Below are positions 33,601-42,184 of a stretch of 42,281 bases of DNA, piece by piece. How positions within the stretch are numbered: the first letter of the stretch is position 1; every line of letters begins with the position of its first letter. The notes beneath the pieces are model-generated. The model had not been told where the DNA came from. It made no database searches and saw only the letters and a list, made by a program, of their open reading frames with translations. Source of the stretch: Tieghemiomyces parasiticus (lineage: Eukaryota; Kickxellomycota; Dimargaritomycetes; Dimargaritales; Dimargaritaceae); contig JANBPT010000351.1 in assembly GCA_027575765.1 (NCBI GenBank), positions 1 through 42,281 on the forward strand, read 5' to 3'. A program made the translations under genes and the position numbers.

Positions 33601-33835
33601 CATCCTGGTAAGAAACTAAATGGAAAATTCCCTGGAACCCAAGTGGTACAGACCATTTTGAGTGGCCGTGGTACTCAAGTGGAACACCTATACCCTGAGG
33701 ACCCTGTGCCAAAGGATAACTACAAGGCCAGTACACATCCAATGCCTGAAGCACTGCCAACTAATGCCAAACACAACACACAGTTGGTGCCTACCGGCTG
33801 TGAAGTGTAGGAAGGGAAAAAGGTGCAAAGTATAA
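30539..33835 (+). pseudogene. Retrotransposon dUTPase-RT-RNase H-integrase polyprotein remnant
   Basis: One reading frame carries four domains. The dUTPase (about 30670-31030) shows AGMDLA, GVIDSRYQGKI, EGDYLIQAV and WGTQGFGS, corresponding to trimeric dUTPase motifs 1, 3, 4 and 5. The RT (about 31250-31900) has FSKIDLRLDYHQIRI and LVMPFGLTNASATFQ, but its catalytic YxDD box reads YLDN (31727-31738). RNase H starts PFTVQTDAS. The first in-frame stop is TAG 32333-32335 and the next is TAG 32819-32821, each where the family has Trp or another aromatic residue. The integrase has an H-H-C-C zinc module (ending CLQCQ) and a core whose first catalytic Asp is Asn (SINIVGP); the later Asp (LLDWGPQF) and Glu (TNGRLE) remain. 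Stops TAA (33617) and TGA (33659) break the C-terminal GPY/F-like block LEPKWYRPF. The element cannot encode an active enzyme. Confidence 0.85.
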
Positions 33836-33870
33836 TATGACAAACAGATAGTTGTTGTTAATAATAGCTA

Positions 33871-34265
33871 GGTGCCTCAAGGCAAGGCAAGAAAAACACT
33901 CCCAGAACCATTAGGTGTAGTAGGTTCAGCCTTAAATACAAAACTAAAATGATACTGCACCATGGTGCCTTCAGGTTGCCCTAGCTGATAGGTACTGCTG
34001 GCAACCTGGTAGATGAAACAAAATAATCCAAAAGTATGAAACATATAAAATCAAAATGTATGAAACCCCAGCCATGGGAAACTTGGGATACTATTGGTGG
34101 GGGTTTTGGAGGATTGTCTTATGCTTGTGGATTGGCCTCTCCGCCTCCCCTACTGGATTGCTGGCCTTCTACTGTGACCTAAAGGTTGTTGCCTTATATA
34201 AGGGATCCTCTGGTCTCTTCAAGAGGCTAGATTATATCAGCACTCCACAAAATTGTAGAGCTTAG
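33871..34265 (+). repeat. Diverged direct repeat, copy A
   Basis: Begins GTGCCTCAAGGCAAGGCAAG and contains ACACTCCCAGAAC, several ATGAAAC-type units and CATGGGAAA, ending CTCCACAAAATTGTAG. A diverged copy in the same orientation is at about 34797-35241. The spacing, order and orientation suggest two old LTRs or a duplicated retroelement 3' region, but I see no TG...CA ends or coding between them. Confidence 0.5.
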
Positions 34266-34796
34266 CCTTATTTATATACCAAAGATATAATAACAATAAA
34301 GCTCCACTGAACTACAGAAGTTCAGGATACTGCAATAACAATAATGTACAGTGACAATAACCTACAAAAGGTTAATGGAGTAAATGATGGACTACAAAAG
34401 TTGCCAGGTCAACAAATGACCAAAAGATAATACAGAAATAGCTTTATCATAGAGAACTCCCTTTGCCACAGTGAGCCACTGTGGCTTGACAATATATACT
34501 TGGGCAGTCATAAAGTGGCAAGTTATGATCTACATGTGGCATTTCTAAAGTAATTCTACTGGTCTTACTATGACCCGCCCAGTGTCACCTAGGCCTTAAC
34601 TATAAAACTAATCTTGCCGGGATATGTATCTTGGCTTCTAAATCTAATTAAGTATACAACCTACAGACAACTCCACAAAATGTGAAGGTTACCTAGATAT
34701 TAGACCCTAAGGTCAGATACTTCAGTAATCTAACCACAATCTTAATAAGTAGGAGAGATGAGCTTCATTAAGGTAGACATACTTGGGTAAGAAAGT
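34266..34796. other. Spacer between the diverged direct repeats
   Basis: AT-rich sequence with repeated short phrases such as ACAATAA and CTACAAAAG, and no recognisable ORF or RNA. Confidence 0.4.
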
Positions 34797-35241
34797 ACAA
34801 ATGGACCAAAGAAAACTCTAAAGGGTTGCCTGGAGGCAAGGCAGGGGAAACACTCCCAGAACATAGAAGGGCAGGAGTTCTGACCATAAATAGGAGTCTG
34901 TCTCCAAGGTGCCAAAACACTTGTCTTTGGTTGCCTTAGTAATTTAGGCTGGTAAACTGCATTAGGTGACCTCCAGGATGAAACACATAAAATCCAAATG
35001 TCTGAAACATCAAGAATTGAAAAGTATGAAACCCAAGTCATGGGAAATCAGGCCCATTATTGGTGGGAGAAATGGCCTGATGGTATACTCTAAAAGTATT
35101 GGCTTACCCATGGCTTGGCAGATGCATTTGGCTTTCCCTGATGGATTTGCTAACACATACATGTCATGGTAGATCATTCTAACCAAGACCCATCCATTAG
35201 GCATCTTCAGGAGGGCAAACAGAGTAAGGGCTCCACAAAAA
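34797..35241 (+). repeat. Diverged direct repeat, copy B
   Basis: Begins GGTTGCCTGGAGGCAAGGCA and shares with copy A the blocks ACACTCCCAGAAC, ATGAAACACATAAAATCC and CATGGGAAA, ending CTCCACAAAAATG at the border of the minus-strand LTR. Much more diverged than the 133-bp copies, so older. Confidence 0.5.
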
Positions 35242-35552
35242 TGTGGTGCTAGGCTCTGGGCAAGGGTTTTTTTGGTTAGGCTGTACGCAACAATGGTCTG
35301 GGCCTAACATCCGGAGAAAATGGTGTTGTTTATGATAATTGGCTAAAGTAAATAGTATGGGATTGTAATTGTTGATGATAAGGAAAAAAACGATTTAATA
35401 AACAAATTCAAAGTAAAAGTTGAGGGAAAATTAGCTGCCAAGCCCTTGCCTAGATGCGCAGGCTTGCTTTTATACTGGAGGCGGGGAAAAAGGATCTACA
35501 TCCCCCTGCATAAGGTGCGTAACCTTAAAACTTAATCTTGGCCTTCTCCGCA
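35242..35552 (-). repeat. LTR-like repeat, right copy (311 bp, minus orientation)
   Basis: On the minus strand it starts TGCGGAGAAGGCC and ends CTAGCACCACA, matching the left copy at 28411-28731 along its length, including the TATAAAAG motif. It is inverted relative to the left copy. Flanking 5-mers (AAAAA and ATGGG) do not match, so it is not a clean solo LTR. Its 5' end is 93 nt from the tRNA-Asn gene. Confidence 0.75.
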
Positions 35553-35645
35553 ATGGGTTTGGCTATTATTTTTGTGTCTTTCATGTTGACGTGCCCGTCA
35601 GATGCCTTCAAGAGGCACCACGGGCGTCGGCACCACAGAATATCA

Positions 35646-35719
35646 GCTTCTGTGGCGCAATCGGCTAGCGCGTCTGACTGTTAATCAGGAGGTTGGTGGT
35701 TCAAGCCCACCCAGGAGCG
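35646..35719 (+). tRNA. tRNA-Asn (anticodon GTT)
   Basis: A 74-nt cloverleaf: acceptor GCTTCTG with CAGGAGC (one T-G wobble), D stem GCGC/GCGC, anticodon stem TCTGA/TCAGG around loop CTGTTAA (anticodon GTT), T arm GGTGG-TTCAAGC-CCACC, discriminator G. A T9 run follows within 2 nt, an ideal Pol III terminator. No intron. Intact in spite of lying in repeat-rich sequence. Confidence 0.95.
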
Positions 35720-38273
35720 GTTTTTTTTTAAGTTTTTCCCGAAAATAACAATCTGCCAATCCACTGAAGTCTAACGTTCATTGCCTGCATGACAATTTTA
35801 TTGAACTAAATTAGATACATAAATGACAAGGGCCAGTAGTACTGGTAGGCTGGGTATGGATGCAAAGTGTAACTGGATCAAGATGAAAAAAAAGGGTAAA
35901 GTTGACCTGCACACAGCAAGGTGAAAGTGGGAGACTCCAACTAAAAGGTAGGGAAGAAGGGTGGCCTGCAAGGCCACCCACCAATCAACCCTACATTGGA
36001 ATATTTTGTCATTGGGGTAATAACGGCAGAATACCTCTAAGGTGGGACACTGCACCATTCTTCTGATCTTAACATCTTTAGCCTTACTTTTATTAAGGTG
36101 GCTAGCAGATGGTCATTATACTGGTTTTCCAACCTCAACTATAATAAAAAATATTAAAATGATAATGATGATATAATATATTGAAATTTTCAGCAAGAAC
36201 ACAGCATAGAAATCAAGGAAAATAGTTGACAAGGCATGGTATCATAAGAAAACCGAATTGTAGGATCATTGAAAGGATACCATAGGCCACTTTGATTATC
36301 TCACCTCATGGTTATTGCATAGACAATCTGGGTGAGACAACACAGTTCACAATGCCATTATAGAGTGACAATTGCTACAACCATAATTAACATGTTGATT
36401 TTGTTTAATAGCACTTGGCATGGTAGCTATAGCTTTTTAAACTAATGTCATTACTTACATTGGATTCCAGCCTGCTCTATTTACTTGACTCCAGCCTCCC
36501 AGTTTCCAGAAAATTGTTTACCATTAGCATCCACCAACATTCTAGTCACATTATAAGGATTATAGTTAGCCTATTGAAATTAAGTAATTTGCAATCCTTA
36601 TTCATTGCTAATCTTGACAATAACTATTAGGAACAACCCCATTCAATCAATCTTAAAAATTAGTGTACTATACCCTCCAGAACATAAGGGCTATCACTGT
36701 ACAGTTCAATCAAACGCAGATGAAAAATCACTGTCCATGCACCCCAGAAAACTATAATCATGCAAACCATGAGCGATGTAATCGATTGATATCAGTTTAA
36801 TATTGACATAACATCATTGAGTAAATCCCTGAATTGGTGCTCCCCTGATTCAGGAAACTATACTTTTTCGTCATCGTTATTCTATAAAAAGGCTGTCAGA
36901 CGGTACGGCCATCCTTGCAAGAAAGCTAGAAGTCAACCACCTGGCACAAGGGCGCAGATGGCGAGTACTAGCTACGCAAGATCATCGAGGGTCTACCACA
37001 TCTAAAAGGTGCAGCGACCACAGCCTCCCTTAACGGATGGTGTACATCGTGTCATCAACCAGCTGGTTTCCCATCTAAAGTACTGAGAGATCAGAACATA
37101 TTAACTACGAACATGATCCTGTAGAGTACAGTCGATGGGTTTATCAGGGGTGGCAAGGCGGATGGGTTTATATAGGGATAAGGTGGCAGTGGGGCACAAT
37201 TGTGGGATGAAAAATCGTCCACCGTTTATTGACGGGTTACTAATGTGTCTTCCCCCCCTGACCATGCCTGGCAAATCGCCATACTGTGGCCTTGTCAGTA
37301 TACCTTTGACATGAAAGGTTGCACCAAAAAGGCATTACTCCTCATCCACAACCTTTAAGGGAATGCACCATTGGGCAATACTTTGTCTTAAAGATAGCCT
37401 TTTCCTATTCTTTTGGTAACAGGCATTCTCCCCCAAACTCATTGGACATTGCTTACAACCCATATTACCACTCACAATTTGTGTATGCCCTTGCCTTGTA
37501 ACCCAAAAGGCCTGGCATTACCTTTGGGTCCAGAGATGCCCCCAGCCTTTGCTTGCAGCTATATGGGGTCATCTAATAGGTTTCATTATGACATACCTGG
37601 ATTTGTCCAATCTCCTGTTCACCACTAGCACTGCTTGAGTACATACTGACTCCTAGGTCACATCTAGCACCATGGATGCTGGGCTCTAGCTGCATTGCAG
37701 CACGTTAGGAGAAGACAAGGTGGTGGTAAACACTCACAACTAAAGCCAGAAATGGAATTAACCCCACTCAGCCTCAACTGACACTGAAAAAGTAGATATC
37801 AGCAGTACACTGCACCAGTTGGCATTCAGCCCAGCTACAATGGTGTACAAGGGGATGCAACCTAACCAAGGATGCCTGGCCCAAAATAACCAGTATGGTC
37901 ACAAGGCATGCAGTACAGTAATAGGATAAAGGGGAAGAAAAGTGGAGGAAGATGGAGACTACAACCCAAGGGTACAGGTGGTGGCTTACTATGCCCCTGG
38001 GTAATAGTCACTTGGAGCAAGCCACCCACCCAATTTACAGTTGTGGAACATGGTAATAAGGATGGCATTTGACAAAGTTGGAGGTTTGACACTGGCTATC
38101 CAGAGTTACAAAGCAGGGTTGGTTTGGTGCAGAAGGGCAGTTAGAAAGAGGATAGCCACCACCATCTGAATCTGGATTACAATATTTCTACTTCTAAGAT
38201 ATGGTAGCAGCATTCAATAGGGAAAACAGGATTAAACCATTCTACTTACTGGAACCCCGTGGCCCTAGGATGG
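35720..38273. other. AT-rich repeat-like region without recognised genes
   Basis: About 2.5 kb. CpG is scarce except in an island at about 36850-37220 (for example CGGTACGGCC, GGGCGCAGATGGCG), which looks like unique sequence among repeats. A small open frame at 36817-37005 overlaps that island but shows no domain. No RNA gene was recognised. Confidence 0.45.
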
Positions 38274-38406
38274 TGTGTTGATACTAGGCCCAAGTCTAAT
38301 ACCATAACCAAAAGGCTATTCTACTATCACAGAATTTGTGGTTCTGAAATAGTAGACTTGGACTTTACCCTGGGATGATCTAATGTGGTGGTTCCCAATC
38401 ACCACA
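38274..38406 (+). mobile_element. 133-bp TGTG...CACCACA element, copy 2
   Basis: Same sequence as copy 1 by eye. Flanked by a perfect 5-bp duplication GATGG (38269-38273 and 38407-38411). Confidence 0.93.
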
Positions 38407-39985
38407 GATGGGAAGGATGACCTGGCTCACCCCTGGTTACTCTTCTTACCCTACCATTCCAGGTAGTTTACTTGTGCCTTCCACACCTGTACCCTCCTGG
38501 CCAGTATGAGTACCTTGGCAGCTAGTAGGTCACCACTGGAATCTGGGGAAGGAACTGCATTATCCTAAGAAACCTGAATTCCACAGCTCCAAGCAGTTGC
38601 TGGCCAGCACTTGACCACTAGTTTGCAAAGTGGCCATTACAATTCCTTTGTAAATGGTTCCTTGAACTGACCAACTGGTTAAATGTGAGTTCTTGATTCA
38701 AGTAGCTACAGGGACCACGCCCCTGCCATGTACTTCAACTGGCATGGTAAGTGATCCCTACTGCATCCAAATAGATAGTACTTTTACTCCCAGTTTCCAA
38801 CTTAGCACTGCCTGGGTTGGGATTTTTCCAGCCCTATGGGATATGGTTAAAGGCAGTTGCCAAAGAAGGAGATTTGGCTGCTGGCCTGGGGGTTATTAGA
38901 GACTGGCTATAGGAAATGTGCTGAGAAGGCAGGATACTGGAGCAATAAAGGCCATGATCCAAATGGTGTGATACACTAGGTGGCAGCTTGTCCTGGGTGG
39001 GTCAATGACCAAGTGCCTCTGCTCCTAAGGGGTTGTGCCAGTCCCTAAGGGGATGGTGGGCCTACATATGGAAGGGATGGAGCCTATGATAGCAATGAAA
39101 GGATGAGGACAGGTGATGGAGGTAAAGAATGGAAGTACGCTGATGGCTATGGAATAGAGGAGACAACTGGTGGAGCCTTATTAGTTGCAGCTGTGTATGC
39201 CAAGACATTTTTCCAAGTGTCCTTAGTTTTGGTAATTGGACTTCTGACTGAGTGGTGGAGGAGTTGTCTGAAGTGGGCTGCTGGACCACCACATAACAGA
39301 TAAAAACAATCTATATGTAGTCCATACTCCTACACTTCATTTGCACACTATCTTGCCATCAGCTGTGCAGTGGTTGAAGTATCTCTTGGCAAGGCCAACA
39401 ATTTTGTACAGGCCTGCAGGGTCACCTGACCAGACTGTACACTACCACTTCCTACTCCCTCATTATCAACCTCAGTAGACAACTTGAAGCCCCTTTCAAT
39501 GTCAATGTGGGTTCAGCTTGGCCAATCAACCTTCTCCTGGATACTGCTGTAATGACAGCACCCCAAAGGCACAGCTTCTCAGTATTCTTATTCTTGAACT
39601 AGTGGCAACTTGTCCAAGTCCTTTTGATATATTGGTAGATCACCTAGAGAAGCCTTGGTAGGGACCATGCCAAGGCACAGGACCTGCCACACACCCCTCA
39701 TTCTAGCCACCCCCTTTACAAGGTACCCACATCACCAAATATAGACCCAGGGGACATCCCATGGTTGGATATTGAAATCCTTCATCTACAATGGTATTAG
39801 TCACTGCACATTGGCACTGAAGCCCAGTCTACTTAGGCTGACACCTACCATAAGTGTTCACCATCCAACCTGGCCATCACACCACCCAATTGTTTCTGTC
39901 CACTTGGGCAGTCCACCATAGACCACTGACACCACCCTTCATACAGTGACACTGGTTATTGTACTCCTGGGTTGCCCATCCTTGC
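38407..39985. other. CpG-poor sequence between 133-bp copies 2 and 3
   Basis: About 1.6 kb with no ORF of recognisable function. TGG, CCA and other TG/CA-rich words dominate, as in the decayed retrotransposon, so it is probably a deeply eroded transposon. Confidence 0.4.
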
Positions 39986-40118
39986 TGTGGTGATTGGGAA
40001 CCACCACATTAGATCATCCCAGGGTAAAGTCCAAGTCTACTATTTCAGAACCACAAATTCTGTGATAGTAGAATAGCCTTTTGGTTATGGTATTAGACTT
40101 GGGCCTAGTATCAACACA
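39986..40118 (-). mobile_element. 133-bp element, copy 3 (inverted)
   Basis: The reverse complement matches copies 1 and 2 by eye over the full 133 nt. Flanked by a perfect 5-bp duplication CTTGC (39981-39985 and 40119-40123). Confidence 0.93.
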
Positions 40119-40196
40119 CTTGCTTAATAGGGTCAAGGGGTTACACTCAACCAGTGGTGTCCACTATTTTGGCCAGCCTTCCTTACCTGTGGTTTT

Positions 40197-40329
40197 TGTG
40201 GTGATTGGGAACCACCATGTTAGATTGTCCCAGGGTAAAGTCCAAGTCTACTATTTCAGAACCATAAATTCTGTGATAGTAGAATAGCCTTTTGGTTATG
40301 GTATTAGACTTGGGCCTAGTATCAACACA
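40197..40329 (-). mobile_element. 133-bp element, copy 4 (inverted, no target duplication)
   Basis: Full length, with about five differences from copies 1-3, all transitions. It lies 78 nt from copy 3 in the same orientation. Flanks are GTTTT and GCTGT, so no target duplication is seen; age or recombination may explain this. Confidence 0.9.
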
Positions 40330-41026
40330 GCTGTCCTCTTCTGTACCAGCAACTTGGCAGCCATTTGGTTACTGGTGTATGCTTAGGCTTTACCCAATTG
40401 TATGCAAAGTCCTACACTGGTGCTGATCAAAGACTACCAAGTACTGAAAATAGCCCCACGTCCTTCCTTCATGTACACAGCACTAAGTCTTCCCTCCCTG
40501 CATTTAAACAAGCTACCTACCCACCACAACCAGGTACAATAGGTGTACTGCTATTTCCTTTGGATGGCTACTGGCAGGCAGACCAGGGCCTGTATACCAT
40601 CCTACTTACCAATACCTTAGAGTGTAGTGTGGAGAGAGGTTTGCAATCATACAGCCCAAGGTCCAATGCTGCTGGAATGCTGATGTATCCTTCCCTTGAA
40701 AGCTTGCCAGGATATCTGGGGTTTCCACCACTCAGTCCCATGGCACAGTGACCTACATTGTCATGTATTGTCACAAAACAAAAATAATGGCCATAATGAA
40801 TCATCTTTGAATTGAAGAGTTCCACATAAATATATGCATATCTCTGTATATGGCATACCAAACCTGTGAGTCAGTCTACCAAGTAAAAGGGTGCTGCTCT
40901 CACAATCATTTGAGGCAATGGTGCAAATCAAGGTGGAAAACGAATTGACGAAAGGTATGGACCAATCAGAGTGCATTATTTAGTTTTTTATGCAACATCA
41001 ACTATTTATTCACTCTCAAAATCGTC
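40330..41026. other. Region between 133-bp copy 4 and 5S rRNA
   Basis: About 700 nt. An open frame at 40365-40751 gives no recognisable domain. Nothing else was identified. Confidence 0.4.
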
Positions 41027-41144
41027 AGCTGCGGCCATCTGCTGGAGTTAGCACCGTATCCCGTTAGATCTGCGAAGTTAAGGCCCAGTCAGCCGATTTA
41101 GTACTAAGGTGGGTGACCACTTGGGAATAGTCGGTGTCGCAGCT
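41027..41144 (+). rRNA. 5S rRNA gene, dispersed copy
   Basis: About 118 nt with the hallmarks of eukaryotic 5S rRNA: terminal stem AGCTGCGGC pairing with GTCGCAGCT, the early GCCAT, then GCACCGTATCCCGTT, the A-block AGTTAAGG, TTAGTACTAAGGTGGGTGACC (the C block) and TTGGGAATA. A TTTT terminator follows at once. A few positions look off (AGATCTGCG where CGATCTGCG is usual, and AGTCAGCCGATT), so it may be a variant or a mildly decayed copy. A lone 5S gene away from rDNA is known in several fungi. Confidence 0.87.
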
Positions 41145-41622
41145 TTTGTTAACCTTTTGGCTCAGAGACTACCCATTTGGCTAGGGGTGGATATGATCCT
41201 AAAAGATCTGGTGTAAGCTATGAGATGTAGGAGGTATGATGGTTAGCAATCCTTATGAGCATATATCCTGTAAAGAGACACGGCATTGGGGAACTGAGGG
41301 AGAGGGCAGTGCATACATTAATTAAGTGCCATTGAAGGCTGGTCCTTGGTAGGTTTACTTTGTATTGAGGATTGTAGGCTACTATACCAAGTGCAGCCAC
41401 TTTAAACCACCTTGCCCACTCCCTTCCTAACCACCCTTATATGCCAACCAGAACAATGGTCTTTACCCTTTCACCAACCCTATGTGCCATATCACAGCCA
41501 CCTAGGCAACCCGTCCCTTTAAACAGCACCTTGCCCTACTTCCCTTGGCTTCTCTACCATTCTCTACTCTGGCAATACACTGACAAGTCCCTAAACTACA
41601 GGTGCCTCTTGCCATATCCATG
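41145..41622. other. Region between 5S rRNA and 133-bp copy 5
   Basis: About 480 nt without a recognisable gene or RNA. Confidence 0.4.
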
Positions 41623-41755
41623 TGTGCTGATAGTAAGCCCAAGTCTAATTCCAAAACCAGAAGGCTATTCTACTATCACAAGATTTATGGTTCTGAAATA
41701 GTAGACTTGGACTATACCTTGGGATAATCTAATGTGGTGGTTCCCAATCACCACA
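41623..41755 (+). mobile_element. 133-bp element, copy 5 (diverged)
   Basis: Starts TGTGCTGATAG and ends AATCACCACA. It keeps the exact length of 133 nt but has about a dozen differences from the consensus. Flanks CCATG and CTAAA do not match, so this is probably the oldest copy in the window. Confidence 0.88.
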
Positions 41756-42134
41756 CTAAACAAAAGTTGTACTAGACAACTACCTACAGAGAACAGTTAA
41801 TAAATCCAAGTAGGATACCAATAACCAAAAGCTATTTACAGAAAATAGTTATGTATCATGGAGATTAAAGTTCACAAGTGGATATTATAAAATATATATG
41901 GGATTGTAGGTCAAAAGCTGCCAGGCCACGCATTGGGTAATTATGTTTGGATTATATAGTCTGCAGTGCATAAATGATCTGCACACTTTTGCAATATCAC
42001 CTTTACATGACCTACCGTTTAGGTACCTCTTCCCTAGGGCTCCTTATTGAGTATGACACTTTATGACTTATTTAGTTTTAGACATGACCTCCTATAAACA
42101 TTCAAGAGTCAAAGCCAGTGTCAGCATCACAAGT
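41756..42134. other. AT-rich sequence after 133-bp copy 5
   Basis: About 380 nt without a recognisable gene. A short TGTGGTGCTAGGCCC at about 42136-42150 matches the inverted end of the LTR-like repeat and may be a fragment of a further copy. Confidence 0.4.
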
Positions 42135-42163
42135 TTGTGGTGCTAGGCCCTAGAACTAGAGGT

Positions 42164-42181
42164 TGTGGTGAATTCACCACA
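42164..42181. repeat. 18-nt perfect palindrome TGTGGTGAATTCACCACA
   Basis: The sequence equals its own reverse complement. Both halves resemble the CACCACA terminus of the 133-bp element and of the LTR-like repeats. Confidence 0.8.
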
Positions 42182-42184
42182 TTT

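Larger units (their letters stand above)
28411..33835 (+). mobile_element. Decayed Ty3/gypsy LTR retrotransposon with dUTPase domain
   Basis: The element reads, in order, LTR, putative primer site, gag with a CCHC knuckle, protease, dUTPase, reverse transcriptase, RNase H and integrase, which is Ty3/gypsy order (RT before IN). It is non-functional: a 133-bp insertion and a G-run frameshift break gag, further frame changes separate gag, protease and dUTPase, and four or more in-frame stops lie in pol. A purine-rich tract (33809-33823) precedes TGCAAAG, where a 3' LTR would be expected, but no sequence matching the left LTR follows in direct orientation. CpG is scarce throughout, unlike the host genes. 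Confidence 0.88.

Noticed and set aside
28411..35552. The inverted LTR-like repeats as terminal inverted repeats of one large DNA transposon
   Set aside because: The repeats have TATA boxes and TG...CA ends, the left one is followed by a primer-like site and gag-pol, and no transposase is present.
39986..40329. Copies 3 and 4 as the two LTRs of a single tiny retrotransposon
   Set aside because: Copy 3 has its own CTTGC duplication on both sides and the outer flanks do not match; the 78 nt between show no convincing primer site.
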